Shown here in pieces: positions 28,493 through 38,076 of a stretch of 64,000 nt of DNA. Source of the stretch: Prosthecobacter sp. Its GTDB lineage: Bacteria > Verrucomicrobiota > Verrucomicrobiia > Verrucomicrobiales > Verrucomicrobiaceae. The translations under genes and the position numbers were made by a program. Below the pieces are notes generated by a model. The model saw nothing but the letters and a program-made list of their open reading frames with translations. It made no database searches and had not been told where the DNA came from. Where the stretch lies: the NCBI RefSeq assembly GCF_034366625.1, contig NZ_JAXMIH010000010.1, positions 239,879 to 303,878 of the forward strand, in the 5' to 3' direction. How positions within the stretch are numbered: the first letter of the stretch is position 1; each line of letters starts with the position of its first letter.

Positions 28493-31111
28493 TTACCGGC
28501 TCACCGCCGCCGTGTCACGATTGATCTTCTGACCCGAAGGGTCCACCACATCCACCGTGACAAAAATGATGATGTTCTTCGTCTCCGTCTGATTGACGCT
28601 GCTTTGGAAAAACCTTCCTACAAAGGGAAGATCGCCAAGAATGGGCAATTTGTCCTCCACGAGCGTGCGCCTCTGAATCTTGGCACCTCCCAACACCACT
28701 GTCGCACCATCCCAGATCTTGACACCTGTGGAGACTTTCTGGGTTTTGAAGACGGGCTGCAAGATCATATTGGGCGTGATTAGCTGCTCTGGCTGGCTTA
28801 TGGGAATGTATGATGTGTTTCCTGGAGGAATCCCGGCGGTCAATTGAATCGGGAGCACACTTTGACTGGCAGGCGAAAAAATCGGCGAACCATAATTCAC
28901 AAACCCTTCAAACTCGGTCAATTCTGGCGCGATGGTAAGCTCCACACTGCGACCATCCTCGGAAATCACCGGCTCGACTTCCAACATGACGCCTGTTTTT
29001 CGCATTTCAAAGGCTGTGGGCGTCGTCGGTGTGGCGATCATCTTCTCAGCCGTGGCTCCTGCGGCAATGATCTGCACTGCTGGCTGTCCCTGAGGGAGCT
29101 GCGGCGGATCGAACTCTGTCGGGTAAATTATCTCGCGTGTGATCTCCACCGTGGCTTTGAGACCGTTCTTGGTGGTCACACTGGGAGAGGCGTTGACATC
29201 AATTCCCTTTTTTTGCGAGAGGCCGCGCAAAACCGACTGAAACTGCGGATCGGTAAACACACCCGCCAGCGACAATATGCCAGGAGCCACGCTCTGATTT
29301 CCCAAAGGCGAACCAGTGCGCAGCAAGCTGTCGAGTGAACTCGCGCCTGCCGCATAAGTGCCGGATCTGAGACCTGAAGTGATGGGGCCGCCGCCGTAGG
29401 GGAAGGGAGCTATGGTTCCCGATGGAAGCGGCCCCGCAAGCGCCCCATTGGTAGGAATAGCAGGAAAAACCAATACTGGCGGAGTCCCGGTAAACAGAGC
29501 AGGCGTGGTGTAAGGCGTGGAAAACGGATAGCTGGCCGCATTAAAGCCATTGCCATTGCCCACATTGCCGCCTCCAACAAAAACATTGTTCCCATTCATC
29601 CCCGCTCCTCCCAGCAGCCAGTCGAAGCCAAGTTCTTCCAGATTCGTCTGGTTCACCTCAAGCATGCGCACCGTGATCACCGCCAGTTTGGGCGCGGACT
29701 TGGTCGCCTGTTCCACCAGTAATTCGACCATGTCCATGTTTTGCAACGTATTGCGCACCGTCAGCATGCTGGTGGCGTTGTTGAAGCTGGCGCTGGTCCC
29801 CTCCGGGAAAGCCACACCCCGTGCTTCGAGAAACTCCTTGGCCCCCATCCTGCGAATGATAAGTCCTCCACCTCCCCCAGGAGCCTGGGCACCGAACGGA
29901 TCCGCCGGCGCGGTTGCGGCGGGATCACCCGCCGGTGAGTTTTGGATGAAATCCGGTGGCACGCGGAAGGTGCGCGTCGTGACGGCACTGCCGCGCTCGC
30001 TGAGGGAGACAAAGATCACGGCGTGGTCATCGACCTTGTAAGTCACCCCGCTCATTTCGCTCACATAGCGCAGCACCTCCTCCATGGGCACGTTGGAAAG
30101 ATTCAGGGTGATCGGCTTGTCGCGCGATTCTGGCGGCACGTTCATGACAAAGCTGACTCCCTTGCCCTGCGGATCGAGATCACTGCTGCGCACGCGCAAC
30201 AGCTCGGCCACCTCATCCAGGGTGGCCCCGGCGAAATCCACCTGTGGGAAAATGAGGGTGCGCAGCTTCTGCGTGATCGACTCACGCCCGCTCTGCGTGT
30301 AGCCACGGGACTCGGTGCTGGCACCAAACATCGCGCTGACGTCCAGGGACGACAACGGCACCTGCTCCTCCCACGATTTGTCCACCTCGCCGAGCATCTT
30401 GGAGCGCTGGTGATCGTAGGCAGCCTTGTAGTAACGTTGCTTCTCCTGCTCGGCACGCTCCATGCCGCGCCGCGCTGTGCTGTTGGTAGGATCAATCCGC
30501 AACACCTCCTGATAGGTGAGGATCGCCTTGTCTGGATCACCAATTTCGATGAACGAGTTCGCCTTGATCAGCAGCGCCTTGACGGCCTGCACACTGCCCA
30601 CATGCTTCGCTGTGAGCGCAGGCGGAAAACGGTCAGGATCACCAAGGCGTTTTTGCAACGCCAGCACGCGCGCATCATTTGGCGCGACCTCGGGTGACAA
30701 CAACGTGTCGAGCAGCTTGTTGGCCGCCTCAAGATCCCCTTGGGCCGCCAGTTCCTGGGCATGCAGGCATCCAGCCACCACATAACCATTTCGAGCCGCA
30801 AGCCGGTGCTCCTGAGCGAGCGGGATGTTCGGCAGAGCCTCGTACGCGGCGGAAAACACCGCCAGGGCCTCTTCCGCCTTCCGCTCGTCGATCAAATGGT
30901 AGCCACGCTCGATTTCGTCACCCGCCTTGTTGACCAGCACGGCACGGCGACGCGCTTCAGCCTGGGCTAATGAAGTCACGGATTCCGGCGGAGCCGCCAA
31001 GACCATCCCAGCCCCATGCGTGAGCATCAGGTACACAAAAAATCCACAGCTCGTCAGGCGGCGCAGGGACTTGGCATCAGGGCGTTTCGGGAAAGGCTGC
31101 GGAAGCATCAA
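28493..31111 (-). CDS. Secretin-like type IV pilus outer membrane protein (Amuc_1098-like)
   Basis: 872 residues. An N-terminal signal segment (about 19-40, ending VLAAPPE) is followed by TPR-like helices (about 45-230) and a small N-domain (about 290-370, ITLNLSNVPMEEVLRYVSEMSG), which is the secretin/STN pattern. The C-terminal secretin domain contains SPSVTTKNGLKATVEI, VEPVISEDGRSVELTI and the closing DKLPILGDLPFVGRFF. The layout matches the verrucomicrobial Amuc_1098 secretin family. Secretins form the outer-membrane pore for type IV pili or type II secretion. The usual PilM/N/O-like partners are not adjacent. Divergent from mdh. Confidence 0.88.
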   Translation of the reverse strand: MMLPQPFPKRPDAKSLRRLTSCGFFVYLMLTHGAGMVLAAPPESVTSLAQAEARRRAVLVNKAGDEIERGYHLIDERKAEEALAVFSAAYEALPNIPLAQEHRLAARNGYVVAGCLHAQELAAQGDLEAANKLLDTLLSPEVAPNDARVLALQKRLGDPDRFPPALTAKHVGSVQAVKALLIKANSFIEIGDPDKAILTYQEVLRIDPTNSTARRGMERAEQEKQRYYKAAYDHQRSKMLGEVDKSWEEQVPLSSLDVSAMFGASTESRGYTQSGRESITQKLRTLIFPQVDFAGATLDEVAELLRVRSSDLDPQGKGVSFVMNVPPESRDKPITLNLSNVPMEEVLRYVSEMSGVTYKVDDHAVIFVSLSERGSAVTTRTFRVPPDFIQNSPAGDPAATAPADPFGAQAPGGGGGLIIRRMGAKEFLEARGVAFPEGTSASFNNATSMLTVRNTLQNMDMVELLVEQATKSAPKLAVITVRMLEVNQTNLEELGFDWLLGGAGMNGNNVFVGGGNVGNGNGFNAASYPFSTPYTTPALFTGTPPVLVFPAIPTNGALAGPLPSGTIAPFPYGGGPITSGLRSGTYAAGASSLDSLLRTGSPLGNQSVAPGILSLAGVFTDPQFQSVLRGLSQKKGIDVNASPSVTTKNGLKATVEITREIIYPTEFDPPQLPQGQPAVQIIAAGATAEKMIATPTTPTAFEMRKTGVMLEVEPVISEDGRSVELTIAPELTEFEGFVNYGSPIFSPASQSVLPIQLTAGIPPGNTSYIPISQPEQLITPNMILQPVFKTQKVSTGVKIWDGATVVLGGAKIQRRTLVEDKLPILGDLPFVGRFFQSSVNQTETKNIIIFVTVDVVDPSGQKINRDTAAVSR

Positions 31112-31240
31112 GGTTTTGGAAAATCGACTTTATAACAGGACTCTGCCCAGCGCCCAAGCATTTTCTGCCACGAATCTCGACCCGGCAGTTGCCCTGCCCG
31201 CGCATCTTGCTCTGATGCACGCTCCATTCCCCTCCCATCC

Positions 31241-32227
31241 ATGGCCAAAGCCCCCATCAAAGTCGCAGTCACCGGCGCAGCCGGTCAAATCGGTTACTCC
31301 CTCCTCTTTCGCATCGCCTCTGGCACGATGTTCGGCCCGGATCAGCCGGTGATCCTCCAGCTCATCGAAGCGCCGTTTGAAAAGCCGCTGGCAGCCCTTG
31401 CAGGTGTCGCCATGGAACTCGATGACTGCGCCTTCCCTCTGCTCAAAGGCATCGTGCAGACCAGCGATCCCGCCGTCGGCTTCAAAGACGCCAACTGGAT
31501 CCTCCTCGTCGGCGCCAAGCCGCGTGGTCCAGGCATGGAACGTGCCGACCTGCTCAAGGACAACGGCAAGATCTTCATCGAACAGGGCAAAATCATCGAC
31601 GCCGTGGCCGCTGCTGACGCTCGCGTCGCTGTCGTTGGCAATCCGGCCAACACAAACTGCATGATCGCCGCCTCGCAGGCCAAGCGCCTCACGCCCGACC
31701 GCTTCACCGCGATGGTGCGCCTCGATCAAAACCGCGCCCAGACCCAGCTCGCCAAAAAGGCCGGCGTGGACCTCACCACCGTCGAAAACATCTTCATCTA
31801 CGGCAACCATAGCCCCACGATGTTCCCCGCCTTCGCCCACGCCACCATCGGCGGTAAAGCAGCGGCAGCCGTCATCAATGACCAGGCTTGGTTGGAAGGT
31901 CCGTTCTGCGAAACCGTCGGCAAACGCGGCGCTGCCATCATCGCCGCCCGTGGCGCTTCCTCCGCCGCCTCCGCCGCGAACGCCCTCGTCGATCACGTCC
32001 GCTCTCTCGTCACTCCCGGCGCGATCCATTCCATCGCCGTGAAAAGCAACGGCCTCTACGGCTTCGATCCCGAAGTCTGGGCCGGCATGCCCGTGCGCAC
32101 CACGACTCCTGGCAGCTACGAAGTCATCACCAGCTACGAAATGGACGACTTCGCCAAGTCCAAAATCGCCGCCACCAACAAGGAACTCGTCGATGAACGC
32201 TCTTTCGTGGCTGACATGCTGAAGTAA
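31241..32227 (+). CDS. mdh: Malate dehydrogenase
   Basis: 328 residues. It interconverts malate and oxaloacetate with NAD in the TCA cycle. It begins with the NAD-binding motif [14 protein letters not shown]. Other family landmarks are the substrate-loop region [26 protein letters not shown], the catalytic His in [11 protein letters not shown], and [11 protein letters not shown]. This is the group of about 328 residues related to cytosolic and chloroplast enzymes, not the LDH-like type. Monocistronic; a dispersed palindrome follows the stop. Confidence 0.97.
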   Translation: MAKAPIKVAVTGAAGQIGYSLLFRIASGTMFGPDQPVILQLIEAPFEKPLAALAGVAMELDDCAFPLLKGIVQTSDPAVGFKDANWILLVGAKPRGPGMERADLLKDNGKIFIEQGKIIDAVAAADARVAVVGNPANTNCMIAASQAKRLTPDRFTAMVRLDQNRAQTQLAKKAGVDLTTVENIFIYGNHSPTMFPAFAHATIGGKAAAAVINDQAWLEGPFCETVGKRGAAIIAARGASSAASAANALVDHVRSLVTPGAIHSIAVKSNGLYGFDPEVWAGMPVRTTTPGSYEVITSYEMDDFAKSKIAATNKELVDERSFVADMLK

Positions 32228-32234
32228 GCGCTTC

Positions 32235-32320
32235 GCGGTCAAGGCTTCGCCTGTCAAAGCATGGCCAAGAGGTCAAGCAGGTGCCGTCTTGACGACTCTT
32301 GACTATCCCTTGACCTCTTC
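32235..32320. repeat. Copy 2 of the GGTCAAGGCTTCGC repeat
   Basis: Starts with the 17-mer GCGGTCAAGGCTTCGCC, identical to the copy at 51282, and carries several GTCAAG/CTTGAC steps ending TTGACCTCTTCC. It begins seven bases after the mdh stop and may act as a transcript-end structure. Confidence 0.65.
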
Positions 32321-32405
32321 CCCCGTCCCATGCCACCCTCCGGGTCGCATGGGACTTTTTTTGCCACTCCCGGCAAAACCACACTCCCGCCCACGTTAAA
32401 GCCCC

Positions 32406-33818
32406 ATGCTTTCCACCCGACGCGACTTCTTGCAGACCACTGGCTGCGGCTTCGGCTATCTTGCCTGGCAGGCCATGGCGCAGAGCCAGGCGGCTTTGGC
32501 CAATCCTCTCACCATCCGGCGGCCGCATCATCAGCCCAAGGCCAAACGCGTCATTTTCCTCTTCATGCAGGGCGGCGTCAGCCATGTCGATTCCTACGAC
32601 TACAAGCCCCGCCTGCTCAAAGACGATGGCAAGCTCATCGACGTGGCCGACTCCCGCATTGTGGCGAAGACCGGCAAAGGTGCGCCCCAGCGCGTCATGA
32701 AGCCCCTGTGGGACTTCCAGCAGCACGGCGAGACCGGCCACTGGGCCTCGAATCTCTTCCCCCACATCAACCACCACATCGACGACCTCTGCTTCCTGCA
32801 TGGCATGCACACCGAAGGCGTCGCCCACGGCCCAGCCACGCTCTTCCTCCACACCGGCACCACCAGCTTCATCCGCCCCAGCATGGGTTCCTGGGTGATG
32901 TACGGCCTGGGCGCGGAAAATGAAAACCTGCCCGGCTTTGTCACCATCAGCCCCAGCCTGGGCAACGGCGGCCCGCGCAATTACGGCAACAGCTTCCTCC
33001 CCGCCGTGTTTCAGGGCACACCCGTCGGCCGCAGCGGCCAGCCGGCCAAAGAATCCACCATCAAAAACATCGCCAACACGATCTGGACTCCCGAGCAGCA
33101 GCGCAAGCAGTTCAGCCTGCTCAGCGCCCTCAATGCCGAGCAGGCCGCCAAAGCCATGCCCGGCGACACTGAGATCGACGCCGTCATCCGCAGCTACGAA
33201 CTGGCCGCACGCATGCAGACCAACGCACCCGGCGCGATGGACATCTCGGACGAATCCGAGGCCACCCTCAAGCTCTACGGCATCAACGAACAGCCCACCG
33301 ACAACTACGGCCGCCAGTGCCTCATGGCACGCCGTCTCGCCGAGCAGGGCGTGCGCTACATTCAGGTCAATTATGGCGACAACTCCAACAATCCCGCCTG
33401 GGATCAGCACTCCAACCTGCCCAAGCACGGCGACCACGCCGCCGCCGTCGATAAACCCATCGCCGGCCTCCTCGCCGACCTCAAGCAACGTGGCCTCCTC
33501 GAAGACACCATCGTCTGGTGGGGCGGCGAGTTCGGACGCACCCCCTACGCGCAGAACAACGGCACCGGGCGCGACCACAACCCCCTCGGCTTCACCGTCT
33601 GGGTCGCCGGGGGCGGCTTCAAATCCGGCTTCGCCCACGGCGTCACCGACGACATCGGCCACATGGCCGTCGAAGACAAAGTCCACATGCACGACCTGCA
33701 TGCCACCATCCTCCACCAGCTCGGCCTTGATCACGAAAAGCTCACCTTCCGCCACGCCGGCCGCGACTTCCGCCTCACCGACGTGCACGGGCATGTGGTG
33801 AAGGAAATCATCGCTTAA
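32406..33818 (+). CDS. DUF1501 family protein, Tat-exported
   Basis: 470 residues. MLSTRRDFLQTTGCG is a twin-arginine signal, so the protein is probably exported folded. DUF1501 proteins are related to the sulfatase/alkaline phosphatase fold; the landmarks here are VIFLFMQGGVSHVDSYDYKP, FLHGMHTEGVAHGPA and the C-terminal WWGGEFGRTPYAQN followed by GRDHNPLGFTVWVAGGG. In Planctomycetes and Verrucomicrobia these are usually paired with DUF1549/DUF1553 cytochrome proteins; none is adjacent here. Biochemical activity is not established. Confidence 0.93.
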   Translation: MLSTRRDFLQTTGCGFGYLAWQAMAQSQAALANPLTIRRPHHQPKAKRVIFLFMQGGVSHVDSYDYKPRLLKDDGKLIDVADSRIVAKTGKGAPQRVMKPLWDFQQHGETGHWASNLFPHINHHIDDLCFLHGMHTEGVAHGPATLFLHTGTTSFIRPSMGSWVMYGLGAENENLPGFVTISPSLGNGGPRNYGNSFLPAVFQGTPVGRSGQPAKESTIKNIANTIWTPEQQRKQFSLLSALNAEQAAKAMPGDTEIDAVIRSYELAARMQTNAPGAMDISDESEATLKLYGINEQPTDNYGRQCLMARRLAEQGVRYIQVNYGDNSNNPAWDQHSNLPKHGDHAAAVDKPIAGLLADLKQRGLLEDTIVWWGGEFGRTPYAQNNGTGRDHNPLGFTVWVAGGGFKSGFAHGVTDDIGHMAVEDKVHMHDLHATILHQLGLDHEKLTFRHAGRDFRLTDVHGHVVKEIIA

Positions 33819-33974
33819 ATCTTCTCGTCCCCCTGCTCGAACTCGTCCTCGATTCTACCGCTCCACCAGCACCTAAACCGCCACGGCCAAGGCCAGTCGT
33901 CGCACTTCAAAGTTGAAAGTATTCGTTGTCTGGCTGCTCATGAGTCCGGCTGGAGTTGGGAGGTTGAAGCACCA

Positions 33975-34142
33975 CTACCTTTTTGTGCGATTTTGAGGCC
34001 ATGTGCCATCGATGATGATCGCCGTCATAAAAAGCGCCATGCCGATCCACATCACGTATTCCGATGTGGCTAGCAGCCACCAACAAGCAAGCGCTCCGAT
34101 CCCCACAATGGTGAGTGCCCAGGAGATATGGCGCGGCGTCAT
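33975..34142 (-). CDS. Small two-helix membrane protein (candidate gene cassette ORF B)
   Basis: 55 residues, ATG at 34142 and TAG at 33975. It has two hydrophobic stretches (ALTIVGIGALACWWLLA about 9-25; YVMWIGMALFMTAIIID about 29-45) and a basic tail (NRTKR), as expected for a small inner-membrane protein. Not recognised. It begins 22 bp downstream of the GTTCGGC end of the attC-like element at 34164-34256, so it sits where a cassette ORF would. Low-similarity hypothetical; the reading frame and hydrophobicity are the only evidence. Confidence 0.6.
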   Translation of the reverse strand: MTPRHISWALTIVGIGALACWWLLATSEYVMWIGMALFMTAIIIDGTWPQNRTKR

Positions 34143-34163
34143 GGACGTTAGTTTTGCTATTTG

Positions 34164-34256
34164 GCCGAACGTCCCGGATCAGGCGACGGCGAGCGGGAAG
34201 CGTCGATGACACGACAGATGCCATACGAGCCGTTGCCTGCATCCGTTTTGTTCGGC
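34164..34256 (-). other. attC-like integron cassette recombination site
   Basis: A 93-bp imperfect palindrome. Outer 7-bp boxes GCCGAAC (34164-34170) and GTTCGGC (34250-34256) pair exactly. Four unpaired bases follow on each side (GTCC and TTTT). Then inner boxes CGGATCAGGCGACGGC (34175-34190) and GCCGTTGCCTGCATCCG (34229-34245) pair with one extra unpaired base. A 38-nt loop separates the halves. This order (R box, unpaired spacer, L box with an extrahelical base, variable terminal loop) is the folded attC architecture. The R box departs at one position from the classical GTTRRRY. No integrase gene is in the window. Confidence 0.65.
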
Positions 34257-34265
34257 TTGGCGATG

Positions 34266-34463
34266 CTATCGCGGTTTTGCAGCATCATCTTCGTTATGCA
34301 AAGTGTAGATGCAACCAGCACCATACGCGGACTCCAGTTGTCTCTTCGCGTCTTCGAGGTCAGTCGCTAAAAAGGTGGTGCGAGTGCCCATCGACTCTGG
34401 TTCAGTGCCCCATATCACTGCCTGATATGACCTCAAGGATTGGTTCTCTTTTAAGTTGTCCAT
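34266..34463 (-). CDS. Small hypothetical protein (candidate gene cassette ORF A)
   Basis: 65 residues (MDNLKENQSLRSYQAVIWG...), soluble and slightly acidic, with a C-terminal YTLHNEDDAAKPR. It reads like a real small protein: mixed composition, a short strand-helix pattern (RTTFLATDLEDAKRQLESAY). The family is not recognised. Its stop is 10 bp from the attC-like element, and its start lies 12 bp downstream of a GTTCGGC box (34476-34482), exactly the positions expected for a cassette ORF. Region GC is lower than in neighbouring genes. Confidence 0.6.
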   Translation of the reverse strand: MDNLKENQSLRSYQAVIWGTEPESMGTRTTFLATDLEDAKRQLESAYGAGCIYTLHNEDDAAKPR

Positions 34464-34475
34464 CGATCTGGTGAA

Positions 34476-34494
34476 GCCGAACAGTGTGGATGGT
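34476..34494 (-). other. Half-site resembling an attC/attI right end
   Basis: On the minus strand CCATCCA, four bases, then GTTCGGC. The complete attC-like site has CATCCG, four bases, then GTTCGGC at the matching place. No complementary half was found within 150 bp, so it is either a truncated attC or an attI-like point. Confidence 0.4.
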
Positions 34495-34980
34495 TAACAG
34501 AACGTGAGGTTTGTCAGCAGCTTTATAGCCGGCTGATTTGTTGCCTGAGTACAGGTTTCGGGACGCATCGGTGTCGTTTTACCCTCCTAGGTCGTATTCA
34601 GGCAACATAATTGTCGGTTGACGCGCTGTGGGCGGATATTGAAGAGTGAAAAATATCCCCAGGAAGAGGCCATCACTCAGCACCGCACCAAACAAGACCC
34701 GAATTCCCTCTCCCAACAACCGGTGGCGGTGTGGCCTTGGCCGTCGGCGGGTGGGATCGCCTGAAGGGGCGGCGCGGCTGGTTGGCTCATGGGGTGCTTG
34801 TGCCATCGCCGAGTCTTTGAACAAGCCCCACGGCTCAGCAATCGGCTGAAGGAGCCTGTCGATGGCATGGCTCGGTGCTTTCGCAGATTCAATCTGTGGA
34901 ACCGCAAACTCAATCTGCGGGACATCCGGCGTTCCCACTGTGGAAATGAAGGAGAGAGCGGCTGGAAGACCGACAGGCTG
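34495..34980. other. Gene-poor stretch between half-site and aldolase terminator
   Basis: About 490 bp with no convincing gene. Several short frames are open on both strands, including one that runs through the aldolase terminator, but none has a credible start and family resemblance. A near-direct repeat, CAATCTGTGGAACCGCAAA then CAATCTGCGGG, lies around 34889-34922. Confidence 0.4.
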
Positions 34981-35012
34981 AAAAACAAAAAAGGCAGCGC
35001 CGGAGCGCTGCC
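34981..35012 (-). terminator. Rho-independent terminator of the aldolase gene
   Basis: On the minus strand GGCAGCGC, loop TCCG, GCGCTGCC, then TTTTTTGTTTTT. The stem occupies 34993-35012 and the T-run 34981-34992. It lies 34 bp after the aldolase stop codon and is the best intrinsic terminator in the window. Confidence 0.9.
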
Positions 35013-35045
35013 TTTGAGTGGATGAATGTCGTCGTGCGGTAAGGG

Positions 35046-36077
<1,032 letters not shown>

Positions 36078-36188
36078 CTTTGGGTGTGTGTTGGGGAGTT
36101 GAGCGCCGAAGGGGAGCAAGATTCGGGCCGGGTGCAAGGGAGGCTTCGGTTGGGCGGCCGGTGCAGCCAGAAGCGGTGACCTCCTGCT

Positions 36189-37877
36189 TCAGAATTTGTA
36201 ACTGAAGCGCACGCCACCAAAGTGGGCCTGCATGTCGCTGCGGAAAAACTGGCCCTGATAGGTGAGCAGCATGCTGAATGCCGGACTGAACTCGAAGTTC
36301 ACGCCTGAACCAGCCACCATGTAATCCTGACCGGGAGATTGGTTGCCGCCGGCGGCGCTGAAGGGCGCATTGATCGCCGAGACGCTGGTGCCGTTGTTGC
36401 TGAGGTGCTGCCGCTCATAACTCAGGCGCACCTGCGGTGTGATGGTGGCCCAATCGGTTTTGAGCCTCTTGGACACCGACCAGCCCACGCGGGTGACGAG
36501 GGACTCGAAGCTCTGACGGGCATAGCGCAGCGCGGCAAGACCACCGCCTGTTTCACTATAGCCGTCCAAACTGCCATGCAGCCAGTCGATGCCGGCAAAG
36601 GGTCCGGTGACCAGCGTGTTGTTCTGGAAGCGGAAGTTCCAGCCGGTGTTGTATTGGATGGCGTTGGTGTAGGCGCGGGTGCTGCCATTGGCGGTGGGAA
36701 TGCCGGGGCCGGGATTGCGCGCGGTGTCGAACTCGTAAGCGCCGAAGCTGTAGAGCAGGTCGCTCCAGAAGTTGCGGCGTACGAAGGAGAGGTAAGCGGA
36801 GAGAGCCGGACCTTCGAGATCGAGGCTGCCAAGCCCCCCTGTGTAGCTCTGGTGGCTGGAGAGGAAGGAAACGGCGAAGCCAAGGGTGAGGCCACGGGAA
36901 AGATGGCGCTCGATGCCAAGACCGGGAGCCCAGGAATCCACCTTCACACCCGCCTGACCGCCGACGGCGTTGAGGTTGACGTTGCCGTAATTGACGGTGG
37001 TGAAAACTTCCCACTGACGGGAACGCCGCACGCGCTTGGCGATGGGGTTCTCAGGACCATCCCCCTGCCCCTCGATGACGCCCTCGTCCAGCGAGGAAGC
37101 GATGCTGCCGTCGGAGGACTCCTCGCCACCGCCAGCGCGAAGATTGAAGAGATGGTTGTTGAGGTCGCCAAGCACCGTCTGACCTCCGGCGAGAAGCGCC
37201 TGCCCCTGCGCATTGGCGAATTGCAGACCGCCTTCCACATCAATCAACGTGGCGTCCACGGAGAACATCAGACCACCACTGCCACTGTCGATAAAAATCA
37301 CGACGTCGTTCAGATCAAGCGGGCCGTTAAGGGTGGGGCTGGCAGGACCATTCGCCAGGATCAGCGTCTGCCCGACGCCTGTGGTGGACTTGTCCCAGAG
37401 GTAGGTGCCGCCGCCAGTTCCAACTTCCGCGAGCACCCAGAAAGAGCTGTTGGCAGCAAGAGGGACCAAGCCAGAACCGGTGTAGGTGTAGCTGCCGGCC
37501 GTGGAGGGGTTGGATGAACCGGAGAGGGCTTCCACCAAACTGAGAGAAGTCGTTGCCCCGGTGTTCAACGTTCGGAGACTCACTGAAAACCCGCCCAGAG
37601 TGCTGGTGGCATCGCTCATCTGTAGCGTCACCGAGTTCAGCAGGTAGTTCCTGCCAGGCACGGTGAAAGGCTGGGCCTGCGTTCCCGGCCCCTCGTTGGT
37701 GATCCAGTTGATAACACTGTCGCCAGTGGGATAGGGCATCACCTGGCGGCTGCCACCCGCCGCGGTTTGCGAATAGATCGTCTCTGACCACACAGGCATG
37801 GCCCCGCCGAAGAGGTGCAGTGCCAGCATTCCAAGGATGGAAAAAGATCGAGGGCAAGGAGGAACACGAAGGATCAT
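36189..37877 (-). CDS. Autotransporter-type outer membrane protein
   Basis: 562 residues from ATG 37877; this start leaves a signal peptide (SFSILGMLALHLFGGAMPVWSE). The passenger (about 35-230) is a small beta-sandwich of the choice-of-anchor type (NYLLNSVTLQMSDATS, FSVSLRTLNTG). The last 280 residues form an autotransporter barrel (VKVDSWAPGLGIERHLSRG, RVGWSVSKRLKTDW) ending in the C-terminal SYKF, whose terminal Phe is the usual BAM signal. Function of the passenger unknown. Divergent from the Tol operon. Confidence 0.87.
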   Translation of the reverse strand: MILRVPPCPRSFSILGMLALHLFGGAMPVWSETIYSQTAAGGSRQVMPYPTGDSVINWITNEGPGTQAQPFTVPGRNYLLNSVTLQMSDATSTLGGFSVSLRTLNTGATTSLSLVEALSGSSNPSTAGSYTYTGSGLVPLAANSSFWVLAEVGTGGGTYLWDKSTTGVGQTLILANGPASPTLNGPLDLNDVVIFIDSGSGGLMFSVDATLIDVEGGLQFANAQGQALLAGGQTVLGDLNNHLFNLRAGGGEESSDGSIASSLDEGVIEGQGDGPENPIAKRVRRSRQWEVFTTVNYGNVNLNAVGGQAGVKVDSWAPGLGIERHLSRGLTLGFAVSFLSSHQSYTGGLGSLDLEGPALSAYLSFVRRNFWSDLLYSFGAYEFDTARNPGPGIPTANGSTRAYTNAIQYNTGWNFRFQNNTLVTGPFAGIDWLHGSLDGYSETGGGLAALRYARQSFESLVTRVGWSVSKRLKTDWATITPQVRLSYERQHLSNNGTSVSAINAPFSAAGGNQSPGQDYMVAGSGVNFEFSPAFSMLLTYQGQFFRSDMQAHFGGVRFSYKF

Positions 37878-38019
37878 GACTATGGATTTAATGAATGAGA
37901 CGCGCCTGGTTGAGCAGGGCGACAAGGAGCAAGTTCCGACATGCTTTCAAGAAGTGCTTTGCACGCCAAGATCACGGACCACAATTCCTCCATCACCGCC
38001 ATCTCCCCACACTCGTCAG

Positions 38020-38049
38020 TTGACGCCAGACAGTTAAGGTTCTTTAACT
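38020..38049 (+). promoter_or_regulatory. Promoter and overlapping inverted repeat of the Tol operon
   Basis: TTGACG (38020-38025), 17 bp, then TTTAAC (38043-38048) is a good sigma-70-type pair 28 bp before the tolQ start. An inverted repeat AGTTAA (38032-38037)/TTAACT (38044-38049) overlaps the spacer and -10 box and could bind a repressor. Prediction by eye only. Confidence 0.5.
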
Positions 38050-38076
38050 AGCGGCAACTTCCCTCCCTCTCCCGCA

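Noticed and set aside
32127..33794. 555-residue open frame opposite the DUF1501 gene
   Set aside because: Overlaps the intact DUF1501 gene and the end of mdh; Gly/Val/Asp-rich shadow composition with no domain.
33901..33974. Possible second attC-like site after the 55-residue ORF
   Set aside because: CTTCAA/TTGAAG ends are complementary but the inner boxes do not pair, so the attC fold is not supported.
33907..34242. 111-residue minus-strand open frame in the gene-poor interval
   Set aside because: It runs through the attC-like element and overlaps the 55-residue membrane-protein ORF in another frame, which has far better protein character.
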